The position numbers were made by a program, and so were the translations under genes. 64,000 bases of DNA from Pseudomonas protegens (lineage in GTDB: Bacteria > Pseudomonadota > Gammaproteobacteria > Pseudomonadales > Pseudomonadaceae): the NCBI RefSeq assembly GCF_013407925.2, contig NZ_CP060201.1, positions 682,001-746,000 on the forward strand, given 5' to 3'. This document shows positions 16,643 through 25,584 of this stretch, piece by piece. The notes under the pieces are model-generated. The model saw only the letters and a program-made list of their open reading frames with translations. It did not search any database and was not told the DNA's origin. Each line of letters opens with the position of its first letter. Position 1 is the stretch's first letter.

Positions 16643-17812
16643 GTGCAGACACCCGAATTCGATGTGGTCGTCGTAGGCCTGGGCGCCATGGGCGCCGCCA
16701 CTCTCTATCAACTGGCCAAGCGCGGGGTCAAGGTGGCGGGCATCGACCGCTTCGCCCCGCCCCATGACCAGGGCTCCAGCCATGGCGACACCCGCATCAC
16801 CCGCCAGGCGGTGGGCGAAGGCGCGGCCTATGTGCCCCTGGCGATCCGCTCGCAGCAGATCTGGCGCGAGCTGGAGGCCGAACTGGACGTGCCGTTGTTC
16901 GAGCAATGCGGGGTGCTGGTGATGACCGCCAGCACCGACCCGCAGCGCCCGGCGGATGCCCGCGACTTCACCGACAACAGCATCGCCCTGGCCCGGCACT
17001 ATGGCATCGAGCACCAGGTGCTGGACGCCGCCGAGATCCGCCGGCGCTTCCCGCAGTTCGCCCCGCTGGCCGACAGCGCCCGGGGCTACTTCGAACCCGG
17101 CGGCGGTTTTGTCCGCCCGGAACGCTGCATCGACGCGCAACTGACCCGGGCCCGGCAACTGGGGGCGACCCTGATCACCGGCCACACCGTGCTGCAACTC
17201 AAGCCCGACGCCGAGGGCGTGGACGTCATCTGCGCCGGTTCACAAATCCGCGCCCGGCAGGTGATCGTCAGCGCCGGCATGTGGTCGGCGCAGCTGCTGG
17301 GGGCGCCCTTCGATGAGTTGCTGCAGGTCTGTCGCCAGCAGCTGTACTGGTTCCGCCTCGATGAGCCGCAACACTACCCGCCCCGCTCGCCGAGCTTCAT
17401 CCTCCACAGCGCCGACGATGTCGACACCTGCTATGGCTTCCCGCCGATTCCCGGCGAAGGCAGCGTGAAGATCGCCACCGAGCAGTACAGCGCCAGCAGC
17501 CAGCCGGACAGACTCGACCGCCAACCCAGCCTCGCCGATGCCCAGCGCCTGTTCCGCGAGCTGGTGGCCCCGCATATCGCCGGGCTGGCGCCGGAGCTGG
17601 TGAAGGCCAGCGTCTGCGCCTACACCGTGACTCCGGATTCGGGCTTTATCATCGACCGCCATCCGCACATGGCCCACGTCACCGTGGTCAGTGCCTGCTC
17701 CGGCCATGGCTTCAAGCACTCGGCGGCGATTGGTGAAGCCCTGGCCCAGCTGCAGGTGGACGGCCGCAGCGAAATCGACCTGGAAAGCTTCTCCCTGCAA
17801 CGCTTCCACTGA
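16643..17812 (+). CDS. solA: N-methyl-L-tryptophan oxidase / monomeric sarcosine oxidase-type flavoprotein
   Basis: 389 residues from a GTG start with an AAGGA site. The FAD-binding motif is GLGAMG (about 12-17), followed by the family mark QGSSHGDTRITRQ. The segment KASVCAYTVTPDSGFIIDRHP contains the Cys that carries FAD covalently in monomeric sarcosine oxidases and SolA. SACSGHGFKHSAAIGEALA is the C-terminal FAD contact. It oxidatively removes N-methyl groups from amino acids, giving formaldehyde and hydrogen peroxide. Exact substrate (sarcosine, N-methyltryptophan or another secondary amine) cannot be assigned. A hairpin (17819-17838) lies right after the stop. Confidence 0.82.
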   Translation: MQTPEFDVVVVGLGAMGAATLYQLAKRGVKVAGIDRFAPPHDQGSSHGDTRITRQAVGEGAAYVPLAIRSQQIWRELEAELDVPLFEQCGVLVMTASTDPQRPADARDFTDNSIALARHYGIEHQVLDAAEIRRRFPQFAPLADSARGYFEPGGGFVRPERCIDAQLTRARQLGATLITGHTVLQLKPDAEGVDVICAGSQIRARQVIVSAGMWSAQLLGAPFDELLQVCRQQLYWFRLDEPQHYPPRSPSFILHSADDVDTCYGFPPIPGEGSVKIATEQYSASSQPDRLDRQPSLADAQRLFRELVAPHIAGLAPELVKASVCAYTVTPDSGFIIDRHPHMAHVTVVSACSGHGFKHSAAIGEALAQLQVDGRSEIDLESFSLQRFH

Positions 17813-17981
17813 CGCTCGCGGCCCCTTTATCGGGGCCGTGCTGAAAAAAAATTCCCGGGCTGACGTTTTTCGCCGTTTATCTGCCGTTTTCAGCCTTGCC
17901 GGTTGGCCGAGTCTCTACGATTCTTTAGCAACCCCTCCGGGCAGCGCATCGCCGCCCCACGTAGAACCACCGGAGCGCCCC

Positions 17982-18422
17982 ATGAAGAGCGTCGCAGAAC
18001 TGCTGAAACTCAAGGCCAAGCACAACCAGCAAGTGCACACCATCGCCCCGCACCAGATGGTCCTGGAAGCGCTGATGCTGATGGCCGAAAAAAACGTTGG
18101 CGCCTTGCCGGTGTTGGAGAACGGTCAAGTGGTCGGGGTCATCAGCGAACGTGACTACGCGCGCAAGCTGGTGCTGCACGGGCGCTCCTCGGTGGGCACC
18201 CCGGTCAGCGCCATCATGAGCTCGCCGGTGATCACCGTGGACTCCCACCAGAACGTGGAAACCTGCATGAGCATCATGACCGACCACCACCTGCGCCACC
18301 TGCCGGTGGTGGAGAACGGCCAGTTGCTGGGGCTGCTGTCGATCGGCGACCTGGTCAAGGAAGCGATCGCCGAACAGGCCGACCTGATCCGCCAGCTGGA
18401 GCAATACATCCGCGGCGAATGA
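17982..18422 (+). CDS. Two-CBS-domain protein
   Basis: 146 residues from the ATG at 17982 (GGAG site). Two CBS units occupy nearly the whole chain. The first spans about residues 17-70 (MAEKNVGALPVLENGQVVGVISERDYARKL). The second spans about 78-135 (ITVDSHQNVETCMSIMTDHHLRHLPVVENGQLLGLLSIGDLV). Stand-alone CBS pairs bind adenine nucleotides or NAD(H) and act as energy or redox sensors. The partner is unknown; the adjacent SolA-type oxidase and histidine kinase offer no clear link. Confidence 0.85.
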   Translation: MKSVAELLKLKAKHNQQVHTIAPHQMVLEALMLMAEKNVGALPVLENGQVVGVISERDYARKLVLHGRSSVGTPVSAIMSSPVITVDSHQNVETCMSIMTDHHLRHLPVVENGQLLGLLSIGDLVKEAIAEQADLIRQLEQYIRGE

Positions 18423-18455
18423 GCTCCGCGAGCCCTGCACCGCTCCAGCCGACGC

Positions 18456-18562
18456 CTTCGCTGGCCAGCTCCTACAGACGCCCGCTCACGTAGGAGCCGG
18501 CTTGCCGGCGAACAGGGCCCCGCTCCAACCGACGCCTTCGTTGGCCAGCCAGCGCCTAAGGT
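18456..18562. repeat. Cluster of three REP elements overlapping the 3' end of the histidine kinase gene
   Basis: REP copies lie at 18456-18475 (CTTCGCTGGCCAGCTCCTAC), 18490-18512 (inverted, GTAGGAGCCGGCTTGCCGGCGAA) and 18536-18562. The third reaches into the kinase gene and contains its TAG stop codon (18556-18558). Confidence 0.85.
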
Positions 18563-19899
18563 TGGGTCGGCCCCTCCAGGGGAAAATGCACGCGGACTTC
18601 GAAACCCTCGTCACGGCCGCTGGCCGGTGAGGCCAGGTGCAGTTGGCCACCGACGCCGTGGACAATGCTCTGGGCAATCGCCAGCCCCAGCCCGGAACCG
18701 CTAGCCTCGCTGTTGCCCCGCACAAAACGTTCGGTCAGGCGTTGCAGCACGTCCGCCGGCACCAGCGGTCCGCCATTGATCACCCGCAAGCAACCGTCGG
18801 CGCTGAGGCTGACGTCCACCGGCTGCGCCGGATCGCCGTACTTCAAGGCGTTCTCGATCAGGTTGCGCAGCAGGATGCCAAAGGCGTCCGGGTCGATGGC
18901 AGTGCACACCCGGGCCGCTTCCGGCAGTTGCAGGCGGATGCGCGCGGCCGCGCCGCGATTCCATTCCTCGACGCCATGGGCCAGCAACGGAATCAGGTCC
19001 TCGGGGGTTTGCGAGAGCAGCCCGCCGCCTTCGGCCTTGGCCAGTTGCATGAGTTTTTCCGAGAGCCTGGCCAGTTCCCGCAGGGCGTTCTCGATCTTCG
19101 CCGCGCGTACCTGCAACGGCCCCTGCGGGGCTTCCTGGCGCAGGCGCTGGATCTGCGCCAGGGTCGCCGCCAGGGGCGTGCGCAGTTCATGGGCGCTGTT
19201 GGCGGTAAAGCTGCGCTCCGCTTCCAGGGCTTTGCGCAGGCGCTCCAGCAGATGATTGACCGCTTCGGCCAAGGGATCGATTTCCGCTGGCAGGTGCGCC
19301 ACCTGGATCGGCGACAGGTCGCCCACGCCGCGGGATTCCACCGCGCGCCGGTAAGCCAGCACGCTGCGCAGGCTGATGCGCACGAACAGCCAGGTGCCCA
19401 GCAGGCTGATGGGAATCAGCCCGAGCAGGGGCAACAGCAGGGCCAGCAACGCCTCCCGCGAGGCTTCGCGCCGGTGGGCCAGGGGCTCGGCGATTTCGAT
19501 GACGATCGAGCCGTTCTCGATGCTGGCGCTGTACAGGCGGTACTTGTCCGTGGTGCTGAAGCCGGGGCTTGGGCGGTGGCTGAAGATCTTCAGCTTGGCG
19601 TCGTGGGAACGCATGAGAATTCGCCCCTCGGCGTCGCGCACCAGGTAGGTCAGGTATTCGCTGTCCATCTTCAGGGTCGCCACGTGCCGCGCCCGACGCG
19701 GTCCACGGCGGTTGCCGATCTCCAGCGCGGCCAGCGGCAGGATGCGCTGGGCAGTGGCTTCCAGGGCGCTGTCGAAGGTTTCGTCCAGCTCGTGCTGGAC
19801 CACCAGCCAGGTGCCGGCGGTGGCCCCGAGCCAGAGCAGGGTCATGCCCAGGGTCAGGCCCAGGCTCAGGCGTTTTTGCAGGCTGATGGGACGCTTCAT
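18556..19899 (-). CDS. Sensor histidine kinase (QseC/PmrB-like)
   Basis: 447 residues. Membrane helix 1 spans about residues 13-35, a periplasmic sensor region about 36-150, and helix 2 about 151-173. A HAMP-like linker follows, then a dimerisation box with the phosphorylated His237 (SAHELRTPL). The ATPase motifs are NLIENALKYG (N-box) and SGSGLGLAIAQ (G-box). It overlaps the upstream response regulator by four bases (ATGA), so the two are co-translated. Its stop codon lies inside a REP element. The pair is divergent from the DUF2271/PepSY/ApbE genes, which are its likely targets; the signal is unknown, perhaps iron or redox. Confidence 0.85.
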   Translation of the reverse strand: MKRPISLQKRLSLGLTLGMTLLWLGATAGTWLVVQHELDETFDSALEATAQRILPLAALEIGNRRGPRRARHVATLKMDSEYLTYLVRDAEGRILMRSHDAKLKIFSHRPSPGFSTTDKYRLYSASIENGSIVIEIAEPLAHRREASREALLALLLPLLGLIPISLLGTWLFVRISLRSVLAYRRAVESRGVGDLSPIQVAHLPAEIDPLAEAVNHLLERLRKALEAERSFTANSAHELRTPLAATLAQIQRLRQEAPQGPLQVRAAKIENALRELARLSEKLMQLAKAEGGGLLSQTPEDLIPLLAHGVEEWNRGAAARIRLQLPEAARVCTAIDPDAFGILLRNLIENALKYGDPAQPVDVSLSADGCLRVINGGPLVPADVLQRLTERFVRGNSEASGSGLGLAIAQSIVHGVGGQLHLASPASGRDEGFEVRVHFPLEGPTQP

Positions 19900-20555
19900 G
19901 CGGGCATCAGCCGGTAGCCCATGCCGCGCACGGTTTCAATCAGTTCGCGGCCGAGCTTCTTGCGCAGGCGGCTGACGTAGACCTCGATGGTGTTGCTTTC
20001 GATTTCCGCGCCGAAGGCATACAGCCGCTCCTCCAGTTGCGACTTGGAGAGCAAGGCGCTGGGGCGCTGGACAAAGGCTTCGAACACCGCCCATTCCCGT
20101 GCTGTGAGGTCGATGATGCTGCCGCCGCGCTGCACGGTGCGGGCGTTCAGGTCCACTTGCAGCTCGCCGAGGCGGATCTGCGGGTTGGGGTTGCCGCTGT
20201 AGCGCCGGGCCACCGCGGCGACCCGCGCCGACAGCTCGAACAGGTCGAAGGGCTTGACCAGGTAGTCGTCGGCCCCGGCATTGAGCCCGGCGATGCGCTC
20301 GGAGATCTGGTCCTGGGCGGTAAGGATGATCACCGGCGTCACGTCCCCGGCGCTGCGGCGCTGGCGCAGGAATTCCAGGCCGCGCCCGTCGGGCAGCATC
20401 AGGTCCAGCAGGATCAGGTCGTAGGGCGTACTGGCGACGCTGGCCCGGGCCTGCTCCAGACGCTGCACCCAATCCACGGCGTGGCCATCGTCGGCAATCT
20501 GCTCACGCACCGCGTCCCCCAGCCCTGCCGCATCCTCGACCAATAACACCCGCAT
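19896..20555 (-). CDS. OmpR-family response regulator
   Basis: 219 residues from the ATG at 20555. The receiver domain has Glu7/Asp8 (LVEDAAG), the phospho-acceptor Asp51 (LILLDLMLPDG) and the Lys of DDYLVKPFDL. The winged-helix output domain (about 125-218) contains LTAREWAVFEAFVQRP and SNTIEVYVSRLRKKLG. The longer frame to 20681 lacks a ribosome site and is not used. It is the transcription factor for the adjacent kinase. The 235-base region to the divergent DUF2271 gene probably carries its binding sites, but I could not fix a clear direct-repeat operator. Confidence 0.87.
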   Translation of the reverse strand: MRVLLVEDAAGLGDAVREQIADDGHAVDWVQRLEQARASVASTPYDLILLDLMLPDGRGLEFLRQRRSAGDVTPVIILTAQDQISERIAGLNAGADDYLVKPFDLFELSARVAAVARRYSGNPNPQIRLGELQVDLNARTVQRGGSIIDLTAREWAVFEAFVQRPSALLSKSQLEERLYAFGAEIESNTIEVYVSRLRKKLGRELIETVRGMGYRLMPA

Positions 20556-20790
20556 CGACGTTCTCCCTTGACCTGTGTGGTGCTGCACCTTAACCGCTGA
20601 ACCTGACGTGAATCTGAAGAAGCAGCGGGCCTGATCAGGGTAGCCAGTGTCGCCTCCTCGCGACCCGAGGCAGATCAGCAAAAGCCCGGATCACCGTGAG
20701 TGCCATGACCTGAAGTTTTTTCCAGGCCTTCAGGTTGCTGTCAGCTAAACGGCCCAGGCTGCGGCCACATTCAGCAAAAAGGACAGCCTC

Positions 20791-21261
20791 ATGAACAAGC
20801 TCGTGATCGCCGGGTGCCTCACCGCGGCCCTGGCCCTGCCGACACTGGCCCAGGCCCGTGAAGTGACCCTGACCACCCAGCTCAAGCCCTACAGCGGCAA
20901 CGGCGCCTACCTGGCGATCTACCTCACCGACGCCAGCGGCGCCTACCAGAAGACCCTGTGGGTCGCCGGCAAGAAGGCCAAGTACTACAAGCATCTGTCG
21001 GGGTGGGCCCGCGGTGGCGGCGCGGCCGCCGGCCAGTACGACGGCGTCACCGGCGCCAGCGTGGGCAGCGGCGAAACCCTGACCGTCAGCGCCGATCTGG
21101 CGGACAGCCTGATTGATGCCGGGTATCAGATCCGCATCGACAGCGCCGTGGAAGACCAGCGCGATGTGCGCGCCGACGTGGTCCTGCCCCTGACCCTCAA
21201 AGGCAGCGGCCAGCCCGCCAGCGGCGGCACCTACGTGCAGTCGCTGCGCTACGACCTGTAA
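20791..21261 (+). CDS. DUF2271 periplasmic protein
   Basis: 156 residues. A signal peptide (MNKLVIAGCLTAALALPTLAQA) is cleaved about residue 22. The mature domain (VTLTTQLKPYSGNGAYLAIYLTDASGAYQKTLWVAGKKAKYYKHLSGW) matches DUF2271, a family usually found with PepSY-domain flavin reductases and ApbE. It may be an accessory electron-transfer or metal-binding protein; the function is unproven. It is the first gene of an operon whose next start lies 27 bases downstream. It is divergent from the two-component system, which probably controls it. Confidence 0.8.
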   Translation: MNKLVIAGCLTAALALPTLAQAREVTLTTQLKPYSGNGAYLAIYLTDASGAYQKTLWVAGKKAKYYKHLSGWARGGGAAAGQYDGVTGASVGSGETLTVSADLADSLIDAGYQIRIDSAVEDQRDVRADVVLPLTLKGSGQPASGGTYVQSLRYDL

Positions 21262-21287
21262 GCCCTGCGCCCCGAGGAGGCCCGACC

Positions 21288-23477
21288 ATGTTGCGCTCGT
21301 TGCACTCAATCCCCGGACTGCTGGCCGCCCTGCTGGTGATGCTGCTGGCCCTCAGCGGCGCGACCCTGGCGCTGAACCCGGCCCTGGAACGCCTGCAAGC
21401 GCCCGCGGCGGCGGCCGACATCAGCGTGGCGCAACTGGCCGGGCGCGTGGCCGGCCAACTGGGCGGGATCGAGCAGATCCGCCGCACGCCCTCGGGCACG
21501 CTGATCGTCTATCACCGCGAGCATGGCCAGACCCTGGCCAGCCGCGTCGATCCGCAGACCGGCGCGCTGCTGGCGCCCTACACGCCCTCGGCCTTTGCCC
21601 GCTGGGTCAAGGAACTGCACCGCTCGCTGTTTCTCGACACCCCGGGGCATATCGTGGCGGCCCTGGGCGCCCTGGCGATGCTCTTGCTGTCGGCGTCCGG
21701 CGCGCTGCTGCTGGCCCGCCGCGCCGGTGGCTGGGGCAAGCTGCTGCGGCCGTTGCGCGGCAGTTTCAGCCAGCGCTGGCACGCCGAGGTCGGACGCCTG
21801 ACGATCCTTGGCCTGCTGCTCTCGGCCCTGAGCGGGCTGTACCTGTCGGCCGGCACCTTGGGCCTGATCGCCGACGACGGCCAGGGCCAACTGCCCCAGC
21901 CGCCCCCGATCAGCGCCGGCCCGGCCTTGCCGGTGGCCAGCCTCGCGGCGTTGCAGGCGGTGAACCTCAACGACCTGCGCGAGCTGGTCTACCCCGACCC
22001 TGACAGCCCCCAGGATCTGTTCAGCCTGCACACCCGCAGCGGCCAAGGTTATGTCGATCCGGCCAACGGCGCCCTGCTGGCCTTCCAGCCCGAGAGCGGA
22101 ATGCAGCAGCTCTCCGGGTTCATCTATCAACTGCACACCGGGGAAGGCCTGTGGTGGCTGGGCCTGCTGCTGGGCCTGGGCGCCCTGGGGGTGCCCCTGA
22201 TGAGCCTCACCGGCCTGTGGCTGTGGTGGCGCCGACGTCGCGACGCGGTGGCGATCGACGACAACTGCCCGGCCGACGCCGCCGACTGCGTGATCCTGGT
22301 GGGCAGCGAGAGCAACAGCACCTGGGGCTTTGCCCGGACCCTGCAACAGGCCCTGACGGCGGCGGGACGCCAAGTCCACAGCGCGCCGATGAACCAGTTG
22401 CGCAGCGACTACCCCAAGGCCCGGCAGTTGCTGATCCTCACCGCCACCCACGGCGACGGCGATGCCCCGGCTTCGGCCCAAGGCTTCCTCGCGCGCCTGC
22501 AACAGCAGCCGCTGGCGCCCGGCCTGGAGTACGCCGTGCTGGGCTTTGGCGACCGGCAGTTCCCACGTTTCTGCGGCTTTGCCGAGCAGGTGCAAAACGC
22601 CCTGGAGGCCACTACCGCGCAGTGCCTGCTGCCCCTGGAAAGCATCCATCGCCAGTCGCCCCAGGCATTCCAACGCTGGGGTCAGGCCCTGGGACAGGCC
22701 TTGGGCTTGCCCCTGGACCTGCAGCATCAGGCCCGTGCCCTGCCCTGCCATGAGTGGCAACTGGTGGAGTCGGTGGCCTATGGCGATCAGGTCCAGGCGC
22801 CGACGCGGATCCTGCGCTTCAAGGCCGCCGACGGCAGCGGGCAGCCGTTGCCCGAGTTCCAGGCCGGCGATCTGGTGGGCATCCTGCCTCCCGGCACGAC
22901 CCAGCCCCGCTTCTATTCCCTGGCCAGCAGCCGCGCCGACGGGGTGCTGGAGATCTGCGTGCGCAAGCACCCGGGCGGCCTGTGCTCGGGCTTTCTCCAT
23001 GAACTGCAAACGGGCGCGCGGATCGCGGGGTTCATCCAGCCCAACCCGCAGTTTCGTCCCGCCCAAGGCGCGCAACCGGTGATCCTGATCGGTGCCGGCA
23101 CCGGCATCGGCCCGTTGGCGGGGTTCATCCGCAGCAATCGGGCCCGGCAGCCGATGCACCTGTATTGGGGCGGGCGCCACCCGGCCTCGGATTTTCTCTA
23201 CGAGCCGGAACTCAAGGGCTATCTGGCCGACCGGCGCCTGACCGCCCTGCGCGCGGCCTTCTCCCAGGTCCAGGAGCGCGGCTACGTGCAGGACCGGCTG
23301 CTGGCCGATGCCCTGGCCCTGCGCCGCCTGGTGGAAACAGGCGCCCAGGTGCTGGTCTGCGGCAGCCGGGACATGGCCAAGGGCGTGATGCAGGCCCTGG
23401 ACGAAGTGCTGGCCCCGCTCGACCTCAGCGTACTGACCCTCAAGGCCCAAGGACGTTACCGTGAAGATGTCTACTGA
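21288..23477 (+). CDS. PepSY-flavodoxin-ferredoxin reductase fusion (membrane flavin reductase)
   Basis: 729 residues with an AGGAGG ribosome site. The N-terminal half is membrane-bound: helix 1 is LLAALLVMLLALSGATLALN, further helices lie near 120-140, 170-190 and 285-310, and PepSY regions lie between them. From about 330 a flavodoxin-like FMN domain starts (VILVGSESNSTWGFARTL, TATHGDGDAPASA). From about 490 a reductase module follows: RFYSLASS for FAD, IGAGTGIGPLAGF for NAD(P)H, VCGSRDMAKGV, and a C-terminal aromatic (REDVY). It probably moves electrons from NAD(P)H across the inner membrane to a periplasmic acceptor, such as ferric iron or a flavin made covalent by ApbE. The next gene overlaps its 3' end. 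Confidence 0.82.
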   Translation: MLRSLHSIPGLLAALLVMLLALSGATLALNPALERLQAPAAAADISVAQLAGRVAGQLGGIEQIRRTPSGTLIVYHREHGQTLASRVDPQTGALLAPYTPSAFARWVKELHRSLFLDTPGHIVAALGALAMLLLSASGALLLARRAGGWGKLLRPLRGSFSQRWHAEVGRLTILGLLLSALSGLYLSAGTLGLIADDGQGQLPQPPPISAGPALPVASLAALQAVNLNDLRELVYPDPDSPQDLFSLHTRSGQGYVDPANGALLAFQPESGMQQLSGFIYQLHTGEGLWWLGLLLGLGALGVPLMSLTGLWLWWRRRRDAVAIDDNCPADAADCVILVGSESNSTWGFARTLQQALTAAGRQVHSAPMNQLRSDYPKARQLLILTATHGDGDAPASAQGFLARLQQQPLAPGLEYAVLGFGDRQFPRFCGFAEQVQNALEATTAQCLLPLESIHRQSPQAFQRWGQALGQALGLPLDLQHQARALPCHEWQLVESVAYGDQVQAPTRILRFKAADGSGQPLPEFQAGDLVGILPPGTTQPRFYSLASSRADGVLEICVRKHPGGLCSGFLHELQTGARIAGFIQPNPQFRPAQGAQPVILIGAGTGIGPLAGFIRSNRARQPMHLYWGGRHPASDFLYEPELKGYLADRRLTALRAAFSQVQERGYVQDRLLADALALRRLVETGAQVLVCGSRDMAKGVMQALDEVLAPLDLSVLTLKAQGRYREDVY

Positions 23478-24441
23478 AACCGCCGGACTGCAGCGCTACA
23501 GCCTCAACGGCCCGACCATGGGCAGCCGCTACAGCGCGCTGTTCTACGCCGCCCCGGGCTTCGCCACCCAGGACCTCGGCGAGCGTCTGGCCCAGGCCGT
23601 GGCGCGGGTCGAGCAGCAGATGTCGGGCTGGAACCCGCAATCCGATCTCAACCGCATCAACGCCGCGCCCCGGCACCGCTGGATCAGCGTGCCGCGGGAG
23701 CTGATGAACGTCATCACCACCGCGCTGCGGGTCAGCGAACAATCGCATGGGGCCTTCGAGATCGCCGTGGGGGATCTGGTCCAGAGCTGGGGCTTTGGTC
23801 CCGTGTCGCGGACCCTGGACCTGCCGGCACTGCGTGAACTGGGCCGGCAGCGCCGCAGCCCGGCCGCCAGCGCCCTGGTGCTGGAACCCAGGCGCCACCG
23901 CCTGCGCAAGCGCAGCAAACTGCGCCTGGACCTCAACGGCATCGCCAAGGGCTTTGGCGTCGATGAACTGGCCCGGGCCCTGGAAGCCTCGGGCATCCGC
24001 GACTACCTGGTGGGGATCGATGGCGAAATGCGCGCCCGCGGCCGCAAGCCCGGAGGGCAGCCCTGGAGCGTGGCCGTTGAAAAACCCCTGCGCGGCGAAC
24101 GCCAGGTCATGGGGGTGATGGAGCTGGAAGATGCGGCCATCGCCACCTCCGGTGACTACCGCCGGTGGGTGGACATCGCCGGACAGGCCTACGCTCATAC
24201 CCTTGACCCGACGACGGGCGAACCCCTGCGCAATCGTCTGGCCTCGGTCAGCGTGGTGGCCAGCAGTTGCATGCTGGCCGACGCCTGGGCCACCGCGCTG
24301 CTGGTGCTGGGCGAAATCGAAGGGCCACGGCTGGCCCAGGAGCGCGGCATGGATGCCCTGTTTGTGATCCGCGACGGCGAGCAGTTGCGGGAAGTGTCGA
24401 TTGTCGGTGGACAGTTGCAGGCCGACATCCAGACCCGCTGA
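23461..24441 (+). CDS. apbE: FAD:protein FMN transferase
   Basis: 326 residues from the GTG at 23461 (AAGGA seven bases upstream), overlapping the reductase gene by 17 bases. Family landmarks are GPTMGSRYSALFYA, LRLDLNGIAKGFGVDELA (flavin-binding), the glycine-containing LVGIDGEMRARG, and AHTLDPTTGEPLRNRLASVSVVASSCMLADAWATAL (metal and active region). ApbE transfers FMN from FAD onto Thr/Ser of target proteins outside the membrane. No obvious signal peptide or lipobox is present at the N-terminus, so this copy may act in the cytosol or lack a cleavable signal. The operon link suggests that its target is in the PepSY/DUF2271 system. Confidence 0.87.
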   Translation: MKMSTETAGLQRYSLNGPTMGSRYSALFYAAPGFATQDLGERLAQAVARVEQQMSGWNPQSDLNRINAAPRHRWISVPRELMNVITTALRVSEQSHGAFEIAVGDLVQSWGFGPVSRTLDLPALRELGRQRRSPAASALVLEPRRHRLRKRSKLRLDLNGIAKGFGVDELARALEASGIRDYLVGIDGEMRARGRKPGGQPWSVAVEKPLRGERQVMGVMELEDAAIATSGDYRRWVDIAGQAYAHTLDPTTGEPLRNRLASVSVVASSCMLADAWATALLVLGEIEGPRLAQERGMDALFVIRDGEQLREVSIVGGQLQADIQTR

Positions 24442-24496
24442 TACCAAGGTCCACCCCAACCCGTTGTTCAGTCCTCTCTACCTGAGTCCATTGCCG

Positions 24497-25198
24497 ATGA
24501 AATTCATGCACCGACACCGCGAACTGCACCGTAACGACCGTATCGGCTGGCTGCGGGCCGCCGTCCTGGGGGCCAACGATGGCATTGTCTCCACCGCCAG
24601 TCTGCTGATCGGCGTGGCCGCCGCCAGCGCCAGCCACGGCACGCTGCTGGTCACCGGCATGGCCGGGCTGGTGGCGGGGGCCATGTCCATGGCCGCCGGA
24701 GAATACGTGTCCGTGCATTCCCAGGCCGATACCGAACAGGCCGACCTGGCCCGGGAACGGGCCGAACTGGCCAGCGATCACCAGGCCGAACTCAACGAAC
24801 TGGCGCACATCTACCAGAGCCGCGGGGTCAACCCGGAACTGGCCCGCCAGGTGGCGGTGCAACTGATGGACCACGACGCCCTGGGAGCTCACGCCCGCGA
24901 CGAACTGGGCATCAGCGAGGCCCTGGCGGCCAACCCACTGCAGGCGGCCCTGGCCTCGGCGGCCAGCTTTGTGGTGGGCGCGGCGCTGCCCCTGGCGGTG
25001 ACCTTCATTGCCCCGACGCACAGCGTGGTGCCGTGGATCGCCGGCATGTCCCTGGTATTCCTCGGCGGCCTGGGCGCCGTGGCGGCCCACACCGGCGGCG
25101 CCAAGGTGCTAACGGGCGCCTGGCGCGTGACCCTCTGGGGCGCCCTGGCCATGGGCCTCACCGCCGCCGTGGGCAGCGCCTTCGGCACTGTGGTCTGA
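24497..25198 (+). CDS. VIT-family (VIT1/CCC1) metal transporter
   Basis: 233 residues from the ATG at 24497. The N-terminal motif GWLRAAVLGANDGIVSTASLLIGVAAA is diagnostic of the VIT1/CCC1 family, as is AGAMSMAAGEYVSVHSQADTEQADL. A helical cytoplasmic metal-binding insertion (ARERAELASDHQAELNELAHIYQSRG) precedes three C-terminal membrane segments. Members move ferrous iron or manganese out of the cytosol. It directly follows apbE on the same strand (55 bases), so metal handling may be the theme of the whole PepSY operon. Confidence 0.85.
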   Translation: MKFMHRHRELHRNDRIGWLRAAVLGANDGIVSTASLLIGVAAASASHGTLLVTGMAGLVAGAMSMAAGEYVSVHSQADTEQADLARERAELASDHQAELNELAHIYQSRGVNPELARQVAVQLMDHDALGAHARDELGISEALAANPLQAALASAASFVVGAALPLAVTFIAPTHSVVPWIAGMSLVFLGGLGAVAAHTGGAKVLTGAWRVTLWGALAMGLTAAVGSAFGTVV

Positions 25199-25246
25199 CC
25201 CCGCAGGCGAGCGGGTCCGAATGCCATGCACCGCCCGTGCGGCCGC

Positions 25247-25314
25247 CTTCGCTGGCAAGCCAGCTCCTACACAGCGCCCCAATCACCACCCGTAGGAGCC
25301 GGCTTGCCGGCGAA
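25247..25314. repeat. REPIN (two inverted REP copies)
   Basis: CTTCGCTGGCAAGCCAGCTC (25247 onward, to TAC at 25270) and the inverted GTAGGAGCCGG...GGCGAA (25292-25314), separated by 21 bases. Confidence 0.85.
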
Positions 25315-25344
25315 CAGGTCCGCAAGCCTTGCATCGCCGGTACG

Positions 25345-25386
25345 GCCGTCTGCGCTTCTGAGCTGATCCGTAGACGGCGGCTTTTT
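25345..25386 (+). terminator. Hairpin with T run downstream of the VIT gene
   Basis: GCCGTCT (25345-25351) pairs with AGACGGC (25372-25378) and GGCTTTTT follows. The loop is long (20 bases). The remaining 200 bases up to the LTA-synthase-like gene hold no gene I can support. Confidence 0.45.
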
Positions 25387-25584
25387 AACACCCTGAAATA
25401 GTAAATCCCACCACCATCAGACCCGGCCGCAGCCGCAATAAGACACCTGAATACGGGCCTTCAGCCCGATCTTGAGCCTCTCCAGGCCAATTCTTAGCCC
25501 GCCTGGAAATAAATTCCCCCCACTAATAAGAAACGTCTGAGCTGTCGCTCTTGTTACCATTGCGCACATTTGCGTGAAGCTTTG

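Noticed and set aside
17819..17838. Terminator after solA
   Set aside because: The hairpin CGGCCCC/GGGGCCG is good, but an A run rather than a T run follows on the plus strand, so termination of solA is not supported.
21306..23450. 714-codon minus-strand frame opposite the PepSY-flavodoxin reductase
   Set aside because: Shadow frame rich in Gln, Gly and Ala; the plus-strand protein has clear flavin and NAD(P)H motifs.
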